A DNA stretch of 64,000 bases, from NCBI GenBank assembly GCA_003574785.1, contig QORU01000001.1, forward strand, positions 496,001 to 560,000. The letters run 5' to 3'. This DNA is from Taklimakanibacter deserti (GTDB lineage Bacteria > Pseudomonadota > Alphaproteobacteria > Rhizobiales > Aestuariivirgaceae). Positions within the stretch are counted from its first letter, which is position 1. Every line of letters starts with the position of its first letter. The notes under the pieces are model-generated. The model had not been told where the DNA came from. It saw only the letters and a list, made by a program, of their open reading frames with translations, and did not search any database. Of the stretch, positions 1 through 8,022 are shown piece after piece. The translations under genes were made by a program, and so were the position numbers.

Positions 1-354
1 GTTCTTCTCGGGGTTGTTGTTCTCAGGCACGACGATGGTGACGGCGAAGCCCGCTTTGCGGCCGGCATAGGTCTGGCTGAGGCCATGATTGCCGACGGTC
101 GCCGTGATGATGCCGCGCGGGACCTTGCCATAGCGGCCCTTCTTCAGCGCATCGGCGAGAACGAGGCCGCCTCTCACCTTGAAGGCGCTGGTCGGCAGAT
201 GGTTCTCATGCTTGACCCAGACCTCGGCACCGCTGCGCTCCTTGAGAAGCGGCCAGGCGATCTGAGGCGTCGGCGCGAAAGACTGGCGCACGATGCCGGT
301 GGCGTCCTCGAGCTCCGCGCGGCTGAACAGGAAGGGCTCGATATTGACCGTCAT
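1..354 (-). CDS. Threonine dehydratase-like PLP enzyme, N-terminal part
   Basis: The gene runs off the left edge; 118 codons are visible. The start ATG at 354 is preceded by a strong CCGGAGG ribosome site. The protein shows the fold-type II PLP pattern: TSAFKVRGG around residues 50-58 carries the Schiff-base lysine, and TVGNHGLSQ near residue 86 is the phosphate/substrate loop of serine/threonine dehydratases. Such enzymes deaminate L-threonine or L-serine to 2-oxo acids in the cytoplasm. It is divergent from a LysR gene, which suggests control by that regulator. Biosynthetic or catabolic type cannot be decided because the C-terminus (with or without ACT domain) is outside the window. Confidence 0.85.
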   Translation of the reverse strand, partial: MTVNIEPFLFSRAELEDATGIVRQSFAPTPQIAWPLLKERSGAEVWVKHENHLPTSAFKVRGGLVLADALKKGRYGKVPRGIITATVGNHGLSQTYAGRKAGFAVTIVVPENNNPEKN

Positions 355-436
355 CTGGACCTCCGGAGGGCTTTGGGCGGGCGCAAAATCTCGCTTGAAA
401 GATCAGTCCGAGAAATCAATAAATGGGAGATAGATC

Positions 437-451
437 ATTCCATATCGGAAT
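437..451. promoter_or_regulatory. Candidate LysR-type operator (T-N11-A dyad)
   Basis: ATTCC-ATATC-GGAAT is a perfect inverted repeat with 5-bp arms. It contains the T-N11-A spacing (438 to 450) typical of LysR-family binding sites. It lies in the gap between the divergent dehydratase-like and LysR genes, directly upstream of the LysR start at 456, so it could serve autoregulation as well as control of the dehydratase. Confidence 0.5.
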
Positions 452-455
452 AGGC

Positions 456-1352
456 ATGCAGATCCCCCGGCGGCTTCTCCCGCCCATCCACGCGCTTCAT
501 GCATTCGAGGCGGCGGCCCGGACGGGCAGCATCTCCAATGCGGCGCGCGAGCTCGATCTCACCCAAAGCGCCGTCAGCCGCCAGATCAAGGCGCTCGAGG
601 ACCAGCTCGGGCTCGAGCTCTTCGTGCGCGACAAGCAGACCATCCGCCTCACGCTCGCCGGGCAGAGCTATGCGCGCGACATCCGCGAAGCCCTGCGACG
701 GGTCAGCACCGCTTCGCTCAATATCCGCGCCAATCCCTCAGGGGGCTCGCTCACCCTCGGCATCCTGCCGACCTTCGGCACGCGCTGGCTGGCGCAGCGG
801 CTGCCGCGTTTCGCCCTGCACTGCCCAGGCATTCACCTCAACCTGTTCTCGCGGATGACGCCTTTCGACTTCAATCTCGATTCGATCGATGCGGCGATCC
901 ATTTCGGCAAGCCCGAATGGCCGGATGCCACCTTCACGCCGCTCTTCGGCGAGAGCGTCCTGCCGGTCGGCGCGCCCGAGTTGGTGACCCGCTATTCATT
1001 CAAGTCGCCGGAAGACATCCGCCAGGCGCCGCTCCTGATCCTGCTGTCGCGGCCGGATGCCTGGGAGCGCTGGCTGGCGCGCCAAGGCGAACGCGACGAC
1101 GACATTCGCGGCATGATGTTCGACCATTTCGAGATGGTCATCCGTGCCGCGCGCAGCGGTCTGGGCTTAGCCCTCATGCCGACCTTTCTGATCGAGGAAG
1201 AGCTCACGGCGGGCCAGCTCGTGCCGGCCTTCGCGCAAGCACAGCCGAGTCCGGAGAAATATTATCTCGTCAGCCCAGCGGAACGCGGCCACTACGCACC
1301 GCTGGTCGCCTTCCGCGATTGGCTGGTGGCTGAGGCCGCTGTTGTGTCATGA
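456..1352 (+). CDS. LysR family transcriptional regulator
   Basis: This is a 298-aa protein with the usual LysR layout. Residues about 6-65 form the winged HTH (AARTGSISNAARELDLTQSAV), followed by a linker helix and a periplasmic-binding-protein-like effector domain from about residue 90. The N-terminus resembles the GcvA subgroup (PRRLLPPIHALHAFEAAA). An in-frame ATG at 423 exists, but it would place the dyad at 437-451 inside the gene and adds residues that do not fit the family, so 456 is preferred. It is divergent from the dehydratase-like gene. The effector is unknown. Confidence 0.9.
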   Translation: MQIPRRLLPPIHALHAFEAAARTGSISNAARELDLTQSAVSRQIKALEDQLGLELFVRDKQTIRLTLAGQSYARDIREALRRVSTASLNIRANPSGGSLTLGILPTFGTRWLAQRLPRFALHCPGIHLNLFSRMTPFDFNLDSIDAAIHFGKPEWPDATFTPLFGESVLPVGAPELVTRYSFKSPEDIRQAPLLILLSRPDAWERWLARQGERDDDIRGMMFDHFEMVIRAARSGLGLALMPTFLIEEELTAGQLVPAFAQAQPSPEKYYLVSPAERGHYAPLVAFRDWLVAEAAVVS

Positions 1353-1381
1353 TGATGCGGTCGTGAGCGAGTAGGGGCCGA

Positions 1382-2299
1382 ATGGGTACCGGGCATACGC
1401 ATGGGACGGGAGCGTCCCCGGGGACCGCCGCCGGGCGGCACAAGGGCAAGCTGGCCTGGGCGCTGGTGCTGACCGTTGCCTTCGTCGCCGTCGAAGTGAT
1501 CGGCGGGTTGCTGACCGGCAGCCTGGCGCTCCTCGCCGATGCGGCCCACATGCTGACCGATGCGGGTGGGCTCGCTCTGGCGCTGGTCGCCATCCGTTTC
1601 AGCGAACGGCCCGCCACGCCGCAAAAGACCTATGGCTATGTCCGCATGGAGGTTCTCTCGGCCCTGGTGAATGCCGTGGTCCTGCTGCTGCTCACGATCT
1701 ATATCCTCTATGAGGCCTATCAGCGGTTCCTGCATCCACCGGAGATCCTGAGCGGGCCCATGCTGGTGGTGGCCGCGGCGGGCCTCCTCGTCAACATCAT
1801 CAGCATGAAGCTCCTGTCGGCGGGATCATCGGAAAGCCTGAACGTAAAAGGCGCTTATTTCGAGGTGTTCAGCGACATGCTGGGCTCGCTCGGCGTCATC
1901 GTCGCGGCCCTTGTCATCATGTTCACCGGCTGGACACCGGCCGATCCCCTCATCGGCGCCGGGATCGGCCTGTTCATCATTCCGCGCACCTGGATCCTCC
2001 TCAAACAGGCGATCCATATCCTCATGGAAGGAACGCCGCCCGAAGTCGACATGGCGCTCCTGGAGCGCAAGCTCCTTGCTATCCCCGGCGTCACGGCCGT
2101 TCACGACCTTCATGTCTGGACGATAACCTCGGGGCTCGATGCGATGAGCTGCCATCTGGTCGTCGCCGACATGACGCGAGCGCGTGGCATTCTCACGAAT
2201 GCCAACGAGCTGATGAAAACGAGCTTCGGCCTCGACCATACGACGATCCAGATCGAGGATCAGGCGCTGCGCGAGGCGGAAGGGGAGCTCAAAATATAG
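1382..2299 (+). CDS. Cation diffusion facilitator (CDF) metal exporter
   Basis: This 305-aa inner-membrane antiporter exports divalent metals such as Zn(II) against protons. A short His-containing N-terminus is followed by six predicted membrane segments. The TM2 metal site reads LLADAAHMLTD (D53, H56, D60). In TM5 the corresponding motif is FEVFSD (E161, D165), so the histidine found in ZitB-like proteins is a glutamate here. A cytoplasmic C-terminal domain with HDLHVW starts near residue 210. The start is 30 bp after the LysR stop with a GTAGGGG ribosome site, so co-transcription is possible. The metal preference cannot be read from the sequence. Confidence 0.9.
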   Translation: MGTGHTHGTGASPGTAAGRHKGKLAWALVLTVAFVAVEVIGGLLTGSLALLADAAHMLTDAGGLALALVAIRFSERPATPQKTYGYVRMEVLSALVNAVVLLLLTIYILYEAYQRFLHPPEILSGPMLVVAAAGLLVNIISMKLLSAGSSESLNVKGAYFEVFSDMLGSLGVIVAALVIMFTGWTPADPLIGAGIGLFIIPRTWILLKQAIHILMEGTPPEVDMALLERKLLAIPGVTAVHDLHVWTITSGLDAMSCHLVVADMTRARGILTNANELMKTSFGLDHTTIQIEDQALREAEGELKI

Positions 2300-2392
2300 C
2301 ATCGGCCCGAAAAGTGCGGGCGGTTTTCGGATAAGCCGATGCGCAAAACTGAGTGGCTTGCATTTTGATAGTGACCGGCCTATGCCCTTCGC

Positions 2393-2908
2393 ATGCAACC
2401 GAAGAAAGCCTTTGGAGTCGAATGTCCGGTGGCGCGCTCGCTCGAATGCATCGGCGAGTGGTGGAGCATCCTCATCCTGCGCGACGCCTTCCAGGGCTTT
2501 ACTCGCTTCGACGAATTTCAGAAGAGCCTGGGCATCGCGCCCAACATCCTGTCGCGGCGTCTGGCGCATCTGACGGAAGCCGGCCTGTTCGAGCGCCGCC
2601 TCTACAGTGAGCGGCCGCCGCGTCACGACTATGTGCTGACCGCGAAAGGCCGCGATCTATTTCCAGTGGTGATGGCGATCTTCGCCTGGGGCAACAAGCA
2701 CCTGGCCCCCAAGGGCGAGACGGTCCTCATCGCCTCGCGCAAGACCGCGCAACGCCTCGATCCGATCCTGGTCGATGCCCGCAGCAAAGAGCCGATCACG
2801 CTCGGCGATGCCGCTCTCATTCCCGGTCCCCGGGCCACACCCCGGACCCATCAGCGCCTTGCCATGATCCGGGCCATGCGCCCGGAGAACGCCAACCCGA
2901 AAGGATGA
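2393..2908 (+). CDS. HxlR family transcriptional regulator
   Basis: This 171-aa protein starts with the HxlR signature: a Cys near the N-terminus (VECPVARSLECIGEWWSILILRD) followed by a winged helix (FDEFQKSLGIAPNILSRRLAHL). These regulators respond to electrophiles or oxidants, often through that cysteine. The C-terminal 60 residues are basic, proline-rich and not conserved-looking. The stop lies 4 bp before the fabF-like gene, so the two form an operon. The upstream region has the sequence GCTTGCATTT at 2356-2365, which recurs in the promoter of the RibD-like gene at 6526-6535. Confidence 0.88.
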   Translation: MQPKKAFGVECPVARSLECIGEWWSILILRDAFQGFTRFDEFQKSLGIAPNILSRRLAHLTEAGLFERRLYSERPPRHDYVLTAKGRDLFPVVMAIFAWGNKHLAPKGETVLIASRKTAQRLDPILVDARSKEPITLGDAALIPGPRATPRTHQRLAMIRAMRPENANPKG

Positions 2909-2912
2909 AGCC

Positions 2913-4175
2913 ATGCGCCGCATCGTTGTCACTGGTCTCGGTCTCGTCTCGCCTCTGGGCTGCGGTGTCGAGCTCGCCTGGTCGCGCCTGATCGCCGGCC
3001 GATCGGGCCTTTCGACGTTGCCCGAATGGGCGGCATCGCTGCCGGCCAAGGTCGCGGGGCTCGTTCCGGCGAAAACACAGGATCCGGAAGGCGGTTTCGA
3101 CCCCGAGAAGGCCGCACCGGTTAAGGATCATCGCAAGATGGATCGTTTCATCCTCTTCGCCCTGCTGGCGGCGGCCGAGGCGATCGTCCAGGCCGGGTGG
3201 CATCCGGCCGACGCCCATGAGGCCGACCGCACGGCGACGATCATCGCGTCGGGGATCGGCGGCTTTCCGGCCATGGTCGAGGCGGTGCGCACCACCGACC
3301 AGCGCGGCGTCCGCCGCCTGTCGCCCTTCACCATTCCCTCCTTCCTCGCCAATCTCGCGGCCGGCCAGATCTCCATTCGCCACGGCTTCAAGGGACCGCT
3401 CGGCGCGCCGGTCACCGCCTGCGCGGCGAGCGTGCAGGCCATTGGCGATGCGGCACGCCTGATCCGCGCCGGCGAAGCCGATGTCGCACTGTGCGGCGGC
3501 ACCGAGGCCTGCATCGATCTCGTCAGCCTCGGCGGCTTCGCTGCGGCGCGGGCGCTGTCGACAGGTTTCAATGACCGGCCGAAGCAGGCCTCGCGGCCCT
3601 TCGACAAGGGGCGCGACGGCTTCGTCATGGGCGAGGGTGCGGGCGTGCTGCTGATCGAGGAGTTGGAACATGCGCGTTCGCGCGGCGCCACGCCGATCGC
3701 CGAGATCATGGGCTATGGCACCTCGGCCGATGCCTATCACATGACGTCGGGGCCCGAAGACGGCGAGGGTGCGGCTCGCGCCATGGCGGCCGCCTTGCGC
3801 CAGGCTCGCATCGCTCCGGGCGATGTGCAGCATCTCAATGCGCATTCGACGTCGACGCCGGTCGGCGATCTGGGTGAGCTCGAAGCCATCAAGTCGGTGT
3901 TCGGACGGGAAGGCGGCATCGCCGTCAGCGCCACCAAATCAGCCACCGGTCATTTGCTGGGCGCGGCGGGCGGATTGGAGGCGATCTTCACCATTCTCGC
4001 TCTGCGCGACCAGGTGGCGCCGCCGACCCTCAATCTGAACGATCCCGATGACGCAGCCGCGGGTGTCGACCTCGTCGCCAATAAGGCGCGGCCCATGACC
4101 ATGGATCACGCCATCTCGAACGGCTTCGGCTTCGGCGGCGTCAATGCCAGTATTGTGCTCAGGCGATGGACGTGA
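2913..4175 (+). CDS. fabF: Beta-ketoacyl-ACP synthase II family (FabF-like)
   Basis: This 420-aa cytoplasmic condensing enzyme is expected to elongate acyl-ACP with malonyl-ACP. The Cys-His-His catalytic set is visible: C170 in VTACAAS, H311 in NAHSTSTPVGD and H347 in TKSATGHLLGAAGG, with the supporting lysine K342. The length matches FabF. It sits in an operon with an HxlR regulator rather than beside acpP or other fab genes, so it is probably an accessory paralogue with a specialised or inducible role. The name follows the family, not a proven housekeeping function. Confidence 0.85.
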   Translation: MRRIVVTGLGLVSPLGCGVELAWSRLIAGRSGLSTLPEWAASLPAKVAGLVPAKTQDPEGGFDPEKAAPVKDHRKMDRFILFALLAAAEAIVQAGWHPADAHEADRTATIIASGIGGFPAMVEAVRTTDQRGVRRLSPFTIPSFLANLAAGQISIRHGFKGPLGAPVTACAASVQAIGDAARLIRAGEADVALCGGTEACIDLVSLGGFAAARALSTGFNDRPKQASRPFDKGRDGFVMGEGAGVLLIEELEHARSRGATPIAEIMGYGTSADAYHMTSGPEDGEGAARAMAAALRQARIAPGDVQHLNAHSTSTPVGDLGELEAIKSVFGREGGIAVSATKSATGHLLGAAGGLEAIFTILALRDQVAPPTLNLNDPDDAAAGVDLVANKARPMTMDHAISNGFGFGGVNASIVLRRWT

Positions 4176-4212
4176 TTGACTCGATGGAGTGAGAAAGACA
4201 GGAGGCTTTGGC

Positions 4213-4923
4213 GTGTTCCTGGTTTTCGAAGACAGGCCGTCAGACTCGCCCTTCATCGAAAGGGTGTGGCACTGCCATAGCGAGCGCGCCGGCCTCTTCC
4301 ATTCCATCGCCTCGCCGCATTGGGAAATGGCGGTCACCCGTCATCGCGGCAGGACCTATCTCACGATCCGCGGCCCCGAAACAAAGGCGACGATGGCCGA
4401 TTGTCCGGCGGACGGGGAATGGCTCGGCATCCGCTTCAAGCTCGGCACCTTCATGCCGAAGCTGCCCGTCAGCCGTCTCATCGATCGGCAGGATGTGGAT
4501 CTGCCCTCGCTTTCCGATCATTCCTTCTGGTTCGAAGATGACGTTTGGGAATATCCGAGCTTCGAAAATGCCGAAAGCTTCGTCGCGCGTCTGGTGAAGA
4601 ACGGGTTCGTCTCGCGTGACGGCGCCGTCCAGGCGGCGCTTGCCGGTGACCATGAAGCGCTTTCCTTGCGCTCCATCCAGCGGCATTTCCGCATGGCGAC
4701 CGGCATGACGCAGGCGACGTATCGCCAGATCGAGCGTGCCCGCCACGCCACGCAGCTTCTCAGGCGCGGCGTGTCCATTCTCGACACCGTCCATGAAGCG
4801 GGCTTCTTCGATCAGTCGCATCTCGCGAGGTCAATCAAGCGGCTCATCGGGCAAACGCCGGCGGATGTCCTGAGCCAGGAAGAGCAGTTGTCGTTTTTAT
4901 ACAAAACAGCCTCGCATTCGTGA
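4213..4923 (+). CDS. AraC family transcriptional regulator
   Basis: This 236-aa regulator has an N-terminal sensing region of no clear family and a C-terminal AraC double HTH (about residues 150-225, with LSLRSIQRHFRMATGMTQ and GVSILDTVHEAGFFDQSHLAR). The reading frame opens with a GTG at 4189, but AGGAGG at 4200-4205 sits 7 nt before the GTG at 4213, which I take as the start. The gene leads a cluster with a VOC protein and a DoxX protein, both commonly found beside such regulators, so local control of these two genes is likely. Confidence 0.85.
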   Translation: MFLVFEDRPSDSPFIERVWHCHSERAGLFHSIASPHWEMAVTRHRGRTYLTIRGPETKATMADCPADGEWLGIRFKLGTFMPKLPVSRLIDRQDVDLPSLSDHSFWFEDDVWEYPSFENAESFVARLVKNGFVSRDGAVQAALAGDHEALSLRSIQRHFRMATGMTQATYRQIERARHATQLLRRGVSILDTVHEAGFFDQSHLARSIKRLIGQTPADVLSQEEQLSFLYKTASHS

Positions 4924-4959
4924 GGCTATGGTCGGCGCGCTTTACAGGGGGAGACGCGC

Positions 4960-5388
4960 ATGCCGAAGATCAACACCTATCTTTCCTTTGACGGAACGGC
5001 GGCCGAGGCCATGCGCCATTATGAAAAAGTTCTCGGCGCCAAGCTCGACAACCTCATGCGCGTCGGCGACATGCCCGATGCGGCGCGGATGCCGGGAACA
5101 TCCCCCGACAGGGTCCTGCATGCGCAGCTTTCCTTTGCCGATGGCGGCGTCCTCATGGCAAGCGATCGGATGGGCGGTGGCGCCCATGAGGGCATGAAAG
5201 GCTTTTCCGTGGCGCTCACCTATGAATCGCCCGAGGAGGCAAACCGCGTGTTCAATGCCTTGGCCGAGAACGGCATGGTGCTCTTGCCGTTGCAGCCTTC
5301 GTTCTTCGCCAAGACCTTCGGCATGCTGATCGATCGCTTCGGGACACCATGGACGATCAGCGGCGGTGGTGTGGCACAACAAGGGTGA
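4960..5388 (+). CDS. VOC family protein, PhnB-like
   Basis: This 142-aa protein belongs to the PhnB/YjdN branch of the vicinal-oxygen-chelate fold. Visible traits are the opening INTYLSFDGTAAEAMRHYEK, the middle HAQLSFADGGVLMASD and the ending FGMLIDRFGTPWTI. Members of this branch have been annotated as 3-demethylubiquinone methyltransferase-like, but most lack a proven activity. It has a GGGGGAG ribosome site and lies 13 bp before the DoxX gene. It is probably co-transcribed with the AraC gene upstream. Substrate unknown. Confidence 0.85.
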   Translation: MPKINTYLSFDGTAAEAMRHYEKVLGAKLDNLMRVGDMPDAARMPGTSPDRVLHAQLSFADGGVLMASDRMGGGAHEGMKGFSVALTYESPEEANRVFNALAENGMVLLPLQPSFFAKTFGMLIDRFGTPWTISGGGVAQQG

Positions 5389-5401
5389 GCAGGGGGACAG
5401 G

Positions 5402-5800
5402 ATGGCCATGAACAGCAAGACTACAATCTGGGCCGGCTATGTGTTGAGCGCTCTCGTCATCCTGTTCATGGTCTTCGACGGCGCCATCAAGCTGGTGCCG
5501 ATCGCAGCCGTCACCGAATCGAGCGCGGCGCTCGGCCTTCCCACGAGCATCGGCTTCGCGCGCGGCCTCGGCATTCTGGGTCTCGTCTGCACGGCACTCT
5601 ATGCCTATCCGCGGACCTCGGTGCTGGGCGCCGTGCTGCTCACCGGCTATTATGGCGCAACGGTTCTGACGCATTTGCGCGCCGGCAGCCCGGTCTTCAG
5701 CCATATGCTGTTCGGCGTCTATCTCGGCATCCTGGCCTGGGGCGGGCTCTATCTGCGCGACGAAGGATTGCGGGCGCTCTTCCCGGTCCGCCGCGACTGA
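5402..5800 (+). CDS. DoxX family membrane protein
   Basis: This 132-aa inner-membrane protein has four predicted hydrophobic helices (about residues 8-28, 45-65, 70-95 and 100-120), as in the DoxX/DUF417-like families. The frame is open upstream to 5366, but GCAGGGGG just before 5402 marks the start. It ends the AraC-VOC-DoxX cluster and is convergent, with a 6-bp gap, to the RibD-like gene. DoxX relatives have been linked to thiosulfate or quinone redox and to stress, but the role here is not known. Confidence 0.82.
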   Translation: MAMNSKTTIWAGYVLSALVILFMVFDGAIKLVPIAAVTESSAALGLPTSIGFARGLGILGLVCTALYAYPRTSVLGAVLLTGYYGATVLTHLRAGSPVFSHMLFGVYLGILAWGGLYLRDEGLRALFPVRRD

Positions 5801-5806
5801 TGAAGC

Positions 5807-6460
5807 TCAAGCTTGTGGCGTTTTCGCCACGGTGAGATGCGTGGCGGCGGGTGTCGAGATCCGCTCGGTCACCGCATAGCCCAGGGCCGGCAGGTCGATG
5901 CCGGCGAAGAGATTCTCGCCTTTGCCGAGGAGGACCGGCGACACGGCGATATGCATGTCGTCGATGAGTTGGGCGCGCAAATACTGGTGGAGGGTGGCGA
6001 CGCCGCCGCCGATCCGCACGTCCTTGCTCTTGGCGGCCTGCTTTGCCTGCCGCAGAGCCGATTCGATGCCGTCGGTCACGAAGTGGAACACCGTGCCACC
6101 TTCCATCGGCAGGGAAGGACGCGGATGATGGGTGAGCACGAAGATCGGCACATGATAGGGCGGGTTGTCGCCCCACCAGCCCTTCCAGCTCTCATCCGGC
6201 CACGGGCCCCGCACAGGCCCGAACATGTTGCGGCCGAGAATCCAGGCGCCGACATTCTCGAAGCTACGCTTGGCAAAATCGTCGTCGGTTCCGGTCTCGC
6301 CGCCCTCCTTGCCCTGTATCGACCGAAAGGTCTTGGTCGGGAAGATCCATTGATGCAGGGACTCGCCATTCTCACCCAGCGGATCGGCGAGGCTCTGGTT
6401 CGGGCCGGCGCCATAGCCGTCGAGAGAGATCGAAAAGGCGCGGACAATCAGCTTCGACAT
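5807..6460 (-). CDS. Dihydrofolate reductase family protein (RibD C-terminal domain)
   Basis: This 217-aa cytoplasmic protein has the RibD_C/DHFR-like fold. The N-terminus (VRAFSISLDGYGAG) is typical of YwjB/YyaP-like reductases, and SKDVRIGGGVATLHQYL near residue 145 is the nucleotide-binding loop. It is expected to be an NAD(P)H-dependent reductase of unknown substrate. The start at 6460 is chosen over upstream in-frame codons because GGAG lies before it. A 9-bp-arm palindrome sits about 20-50 bp upstream, so it is probably repressed by a dimeric regulator such as one of the nearby HxlR proteins. Confidence 0.88.
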   Translation of the reverse strand: MSKLIVRAFSISLDGYGAGPNQSLADPLGENGESLHQWIFPTKTFRSIQGKEGGETGTDDDFAKRSFENVGAWILGRNMFGPVRGPWPDESWKGWWGDNPPYHVPIFVLTHHPRPSLPMEGGTVFHFVTDGIESALRQAKQAAKSKDVRIGGGVATLHQYLRAQLIDDMHIAVSPVLLGKGENLFAGIDLPALGYAVTERISTPAATHLTVAKTPQA

Positions 6461-6481
6461 GGGGGAACTCCATTTTTTCAA

Positions 6482-6508
6482 TAACCAGTTTTATTATGCA
6501 ACTGGTTA
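6482..6508. promoter_or_regulatory. Palindromic operator upstream of the RibD-like gene
   Basis: TAACCAGTT (6482-6490) and its exact reverse complement AACTGGTTA (6500-6508) are separated by 9 bp. The centre lies about 35 bp upstream of the start at 6460, where it would overlap the promoter. The geometry suits a winged-helix dimer (MarR or HxlR type). Confidence 0.5.
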
Positions 6509-6604
6509 TAACCAAAGTGATTGCGAAATGCAAGCGGTTTCTGCCCGCCAGGCCGCAAAATTGCCACCGAGCCTTTCAAACCTCGGGGAAGGAGATTCTG
6601 CAAA

Positions 6605-6991
6605 ATGCCGAGTGCCCAATTGCGGCGGCTGCCTGCTCGCCACGTCAATATTCTGGCCGGTATCGCCCTGCTGGGCGTTGCCTGTCTCTCAGCGCCCGAT
6701 GCTGAGACGCGCAGCGTCCTGGAGCTCTTGCGTGTCAGTCCGCTGCGGATCATGTGCTTCACGACGCCTTGCCCGCCGTGGAATGCGATGGCCATCTCAC
6801 AGGGCGCCGAGGCTCCGGGGCCGCATCCGCTCTATCTCGGCCCCTTGCCGTCTCTGCGTGGACCGAAACCCGTGATACGGCGCATCGCCGCCCCCTGGCG
6901 AAACAAAGACTGCGTGATCATTCGCGGCAGATTGGAAAAGTCCGGGACATCCGCGGTCTTGTTCGTCCGGCGCATCTTGCGCTCGTGCTGA
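6605..6991 (+). CDS. Small putative secreted protein, unrecognised
   Basis: I do not recognise this 128-aa product. A good AAGGAG ribosome site precedes the ATG at 6605. Residues about 13-32 form a signal-like hydrophobic stretch (VNILAGIALLGVACLSAP) after a basic start, so export to the periplasm is likely. The rest has two cysteine-proline motifs (MCFTTPCPPW) and a C-terminus (DCVIIRGRLEKSGTSAVLFV) that looks like conserved beta structure. It lies between the divergent RibD-like gene and the LprI-like gene. Confidence 0.5.
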   Translation: MPSAQLRRLPARHVNILAGIALLGVACLSAPDAETRSVLELLRVSPLRIMCFTTPCPPWNAMAISQGAEAPGPHPLYLGPLPSLRGPKPVIRRIAAPWRNKDCVIIRGRLEKSGTSAVLFVRRILRSC

Positions 6992-7077
6992 AGCACCATT
7001 CGCCCTCGCGCATTCATCGACAATGACTATAATCGGAAGCAAGCGGCGGTAAATGGTCCGGAACAAGGAGGCTTTCC

Positions 7078-7497
7078 ATGGGGATTTCACGCGCTATCTT
7101 TGTCGCTATCTCGGCTTTGGCCATCGTCGCGCTCTCGCAACGCGCGCATGCCGATGAATGCGACAATGCGCAAGGCGGCCAGGCGGGGCTGAATGAGTGC
7201 TATGACAAGGTGTTCAAGAAATCGGACGCCGAGTTGAACAAGCTCTACAAGCAGATCGAGGCTCGGCTCAAGAGCGATGCCGACAGGACGAAGCTCTTGG
7301 TGACGGCGCAGCGCGCCTGGGTCGCCTTCCGCGATGGGGAATGCAACTTTCAATCCTCCGCTACTGCGGGGGGCAGCATCGGTCCGATGATCTATTCGAT
7401 GTGCCTCGATACTGAGACGAAGAGCCGGATCGAGGACTTCAAATCCTATCTCAAATGCGAGGAAGGCGATTTGAGCTGCCCGGTCCCGGCGAATTGA
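7078..7497 (+). CDS. Periplasmic LprI-like (DUF1311) protein
   Basis: This 139-aa protein has a clear signal peptide (residues 1-25, ending SQRAHA) and one LprI/DUF1311 domain. The cysteines expected for this fold are present ([23 protein letters not shown]), and the helical core [14 protein letters not shown] and [13 protein letters not shown] match the family. LprI of mycobacteria inhibits lysozyme; most DUF1311 proteins have no proven role. A strong AAGGAGG site precedes the start. Confidence 0.85.
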   Translation: MGISRAIFVAISALAIVALSQRAHADECDNAQGGQAGLNECYDKVFKKSDAELNKLYKQIEARLKSDADRTKLLVTAQRAWVAFRDGECNFQSSATAGGSIGPMIYSMCLDTETKSRIEDFKSYLKCEEGDLSCPVPAN

Positions 7498-7546
7498 TCG
7501 CCGCGGCTTGAGGCAGGCTGCTTGGTTTGACATTGGAGGCTTGCCC

Positions 7547-7951
7547 ATGATGAAGACCTACACAGGAAGCTGTCACTGCGGCGCAGTGCGCTATGAAGCC
7601 GACATCGATCTCGACCGCGGGGTCGGCAAGTGCAATTGCTCGATCTGCTCCAAGACCCGCAGCTGGAGCGCGATGATCAAGCCGGACGCGTTCCGGCTTC
7701 TCGCTGGAGAAGACGCGCTCAGCGACTATCAGTTCGGGACGAAAAGCGCGCATCATCCGTTCTGCAGGAATTGCGGCGTGCGCCCGTTCGGGCGCGGTTA
7801 TATCGAGCAGATCGGCGGAGACTATGTCTCTATTCATTTGTCCACGCTCGACAACGTAACGCCCGCCGAATTGCTGGCCGCGCCGGTCACATATTTCAAT
7901 GGGCGGGATAACAGCTGGTGGACGGAGCCGGAAGAGACGCGCCATCTGTGA
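7547..7951 (+). CDS. GFA family protein (CENP-V/GFA fold)
   Basis: This 134-aa zinc protein has the glutathione-dependent formaldehyde-activating (GFA) fold. The metal cysteines are visible: SCHCG at the N-terminus (C9, C11), CNCSIC (C29, C31, C34) and FCRNCG near residue 85. The ATG at 7547 is preceded by TTGGAGG; longer in-frame versions lack a ribosome site. Most members have no proven substrate and may handle thiol adducts. It lies alone between the LprI-like gene and an HxlR gene. Confidence 0.88.
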   Translation: MMKTYTGSCHCGAVRYEADIDLDRGVGKCNCSICSKTRSWSAMIKPDAFRLLAGEDALSDYQFGTKSAHHPFCRNCGVRPFGRGYIEQIGGDYVSIHLSTLDNVTPAELLAAPVTYFNGRDNSWWTEPEETRHL

Positions 7952-8022
7952 CCTGATGTGAGCCCAAAGCCGGTCCAGAATCCGGACTGCCCCGGCGTGC
8001 CGCCTTGCGCTACTATGGCGTC

